From NCBI GenBank assembly GCA_030590275.1, contig JAUUYV010000089.1, forward strand, positions 1 to 6,992: a DNA stretch of 6,992 bases, given 5' to 3'. Source of the stretch: Porticoccaceae bacterium (lineage in GTDB: Bacteria > Pseudomonadota > Gammaproteobacteria > Pseudomonadales > Porticoccaceae). Within the stretch, counting starts at the first letter, position 1, and each line of letters opens with the position of its first letter. Under the pieces are notes generated by a model. It was not told where the DNA came from. It searched no databases and saw nothing but the letters and a program-made list of their open reading frames with translations. Of the stretch, positions 5,960 to 6,992 are shown one piece after another. The translations under genes and the position numbers were made by a program.

Positions 5960-6500
5960 GGTGCCAGACTCACCTAATGACATTGTGCTACGGGTACAGC
6001 AGTGGCTTAAAGAGGTCATCATCGGTTTTGATTTCTGCCCTTTTGCGCGACGCGAGTTTGAACAGGAGCGGATACGGTATCGTGTGATAGAAGGGGCAAA
6101 AAAGAAGCAACTTATTACTGATCTGCTGATTGAATTTGAGTTTCTGGATACCCATGAAGGTACGGAAACTACCCTGCTGATTTTTGCCGATGGTTTCCGT
6201 GATTTTTATGATTATCTCGATATGCTGGATTTGGCACAGCAGGCCTTAGAGGACTCCGGTTACGAAGGCTGCTATCAGCTGGCGAGTTTTCACCCGGACT
6301 ATCTGTTTGAAGGGGAGGGCGTTGATGATGCATCTCATTACACTAATCGTTCTCCCTACCCCATGATTCATCTGCTACGGGAAACCAGTATTGAGCGTGC
6401 TGTAGCGAGCGATCCTGATACAGAGCAAATCCCTGAACGTAATAAAGCACTAGCGCGGAAAAAAGGCAGCGCTTTTTGGGAGGCCTTGCTGTCGAAGTAG
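5952..6500 (+). CDS. DUF1415 family protein
   Basis: A 182-residue soluble protein of unknown function with the normal length for DUF1415. Family landmarks are FDFCPFARREF (26-36) with Cys29, the acidic LLIFADGFRDFYDYLDMLD (75-93), LASFHPDYLFEG (110-121) with His114, and THEGTETT-like and TNRSPYPMIHLLRE (131-144) stretches. Conserved Cys and His could point to an enzyme or metal site, but that is inference. Its ATG overlaps the end of the RluA-type gene in ATGACTGA (8 bases), and there is no good ribosome site of its own. Translation is therefore probably coupled to the upstream gene, and the two proteins would be made together. Confidence 0.9.
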   Translation: MTEVPDSPNDIVLRVQQWLKEVIIGFDFCPFARREFEQERIRYRVIEGAKKKQLITDLLIEFEFLDTHEGTETTLLIFADGFRDFYDYLDMLDLAQQALEDSGYEGCYQLASFHPDYLFEGEGVDDASHYTNRSPYPMIHLLRETSIERAVASDPDTEQIPERNKALARKKGSAFWEALLSK

Positions 6501-6506
6501 CCCAGG

Positions 6507-6534
6507 GAGTCATCAACGCAACGTACTCTTTTTT
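6507..6534 (+). terminator. Weak possible terminator after the DUF1415 gene
   Basis: GAGT (6507-6510) pairs with ACTC (6525-6528) directly before a T6 run (6529-6534). An inner ACG-CAA-CGT stem (6516-6524) could stack within the 14-base loop. The T-run is good but the stem is weak, so read-through to the helicase gene is possible. Confidence 0.3.
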
Positions 6535-6564
6535 CTGACTACACCGTCATCCTGTCTATATAAT
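6535..6564 (+). promoter_or_regulatory. Sigma70-like promoter of the DEAD-box helicase gene
   Basis: A perfect TATAAT (6559-6564) follows CTGACT (6535-6540, 4 of 6 matches to TTGACA) at 18 bases. Transcription would begin near 6571, about 30 bases before the GTG start. It suggests the helicase gene is transcribed separately from the RluA-DUF1415 pair. Confidence 0.5.
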
Positions 6565-6600
6565 AAAGGGCTATCTATCATCGATTAGGGTGTACTCAGA

Positions 6601-6992
6601 GTGTTAGCGGATCTCTCCTTAAACCGGGGTTTACAGAAGGGTATAGACTCGCTGGGGCTCACTGATCCGACTGACGTGCAAGTGCAGGCGATTCCTGCCG
6701 CCCTGGCAGGTCAGGATTTATTAATTAGTGCAGAAACCGGTAGCGGGAAAACCTTGGCCTACCTGATACCCAGTGCCCAGCGCATACTGAACACCAAAGA
6801 TAGCTGGGATACCGGAACCCTGGTGCTGATATTGGTTCCTACCCGCGAACTTGCCCGGCAGGTAGAAAAGCAATTTATCCAGTTAGCCAAACATACTCCA
6901 CTGAAATCGGGAGTTATCACGGGCGGTAATAGTTTCAAATACCAACAATCCATTTTTCGGAAGAACCCGGAATTTATTATCTCCACACCCGG
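6601..6992 (+). CDS. DEAD-box ATP-dependent RNA helicase, N-terminal part (runs off the window)
   Basis: About 130 residues of RecA-like domain 1 are seen; the gene continues past the right edge, so DEAD, SAT and domain-2 motifs are not visible. Present are the Q motif in PTDVQVQAIP (23-32, Gln27), motif I AETGSGKT (44-51, ATP-binding Lys50), motif Ia PTRELA (80-85), a GG at 108-109 and the start of motif Ib, STPG, at the edge. DEAD-box proteins unwind short RNA duplexes, often in ribosome assembly or mRNA turnover. The start is a GTG at 6601, the first start codon after an in-frame TAG at 6586-6588. The ribosome site AGGGTG (6587-6592) is 8 bases upstream. Overall it resembles the SrmB/RhlE-like class, but no gene name is justified from a third of the protein. 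Confidence 0.92.
   Translation, partial: MLADLSLNRGLQKGIDSLGLTDPTDVQVQAIPAALAGQDLLISAETGSGKTLAYLIPSAQRILNTKDSWDTGTLVLILVPTRELARQVEKQFIQLAKHTPLKSGVITGGNSFKYQQSIFRKNPEFIISTP

Noticed and set aside
6759..6986. Minus-strand 75-residue frame at the right edge
   Set aside because: It is antisense to the DEAD-box helicase motifs Ia and Ib and has no independent support.

Overview
The window reads as ordinary chromosomal DNA from a gammaproteobacterium, probably a marine or environmental lineage. This rests on family-level recognition of a DUF1415 gene next to a RluA-type pseudouridine synthase, a DUF599 membrane protein and a DEAD-box helicase, plus moderate GC content. The species cannot be named from sequence alone. 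I found no tRNA, rRNA, CRISPR array, insertion sequence, integrase or phage gene.

Layout. (1) 122-1648 (+) encodes a secreted protein built from HAF-like repeats, three calcium-loop (FG-GAP/VCBS-like) repeats, a Pro/Asp linker and a DUF5666-like C-terminal domain. A good intrinsic terminator follows. (2) 1781-2539 (-) is an enoyl-CoA hydratase-type crotonase, and 2724-3491 (+) is an alpha/beta hydrolase. They are divergent, and the 184 bases between them hold two perfect inverted repeats that look like operators. (3) 3689-4390 (-) is a four-helix DUF599 membrane protein. Divergent from it, at 4650-4856 (+), is a tiny Cys-rich putative lipoprotein. The space between them carries a strong dyad with alternative pairings. 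(4) 4857-5089 has no recognised gene, but it contains a strong Shine-Dalgarno followed by a 21-codon open frame and a perfect 14-bp palindrome. (5) 5090-5959 (+) RluA-type synthase and 5952-6500 (+) DUF1415 protein overlap by 8 bases and form a translationally coupled pair. (6) 6601 to the window end (+) is the N-terminal third or so of a DEAD-box RNA helicase, preceded by a sigma70-like promoter.

Functionally, the right-hand third is RNA-centred: pseudouridylation, a conserved DUF and an RNA helicase. The middle holds acyl-CoA/ester chemistry that may be co-regulated through the shared divergent region. The leftmost gene is a cell-surface or secreted protein and is visibly more AT-rich than the crotonase next to it. 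No convincing undescribed multi-gene system is present. The best leads are the divergent operator region, the short frame with a strong ribosome site, the mosaic secreted protein and the RluA-DUF1415 coupling.
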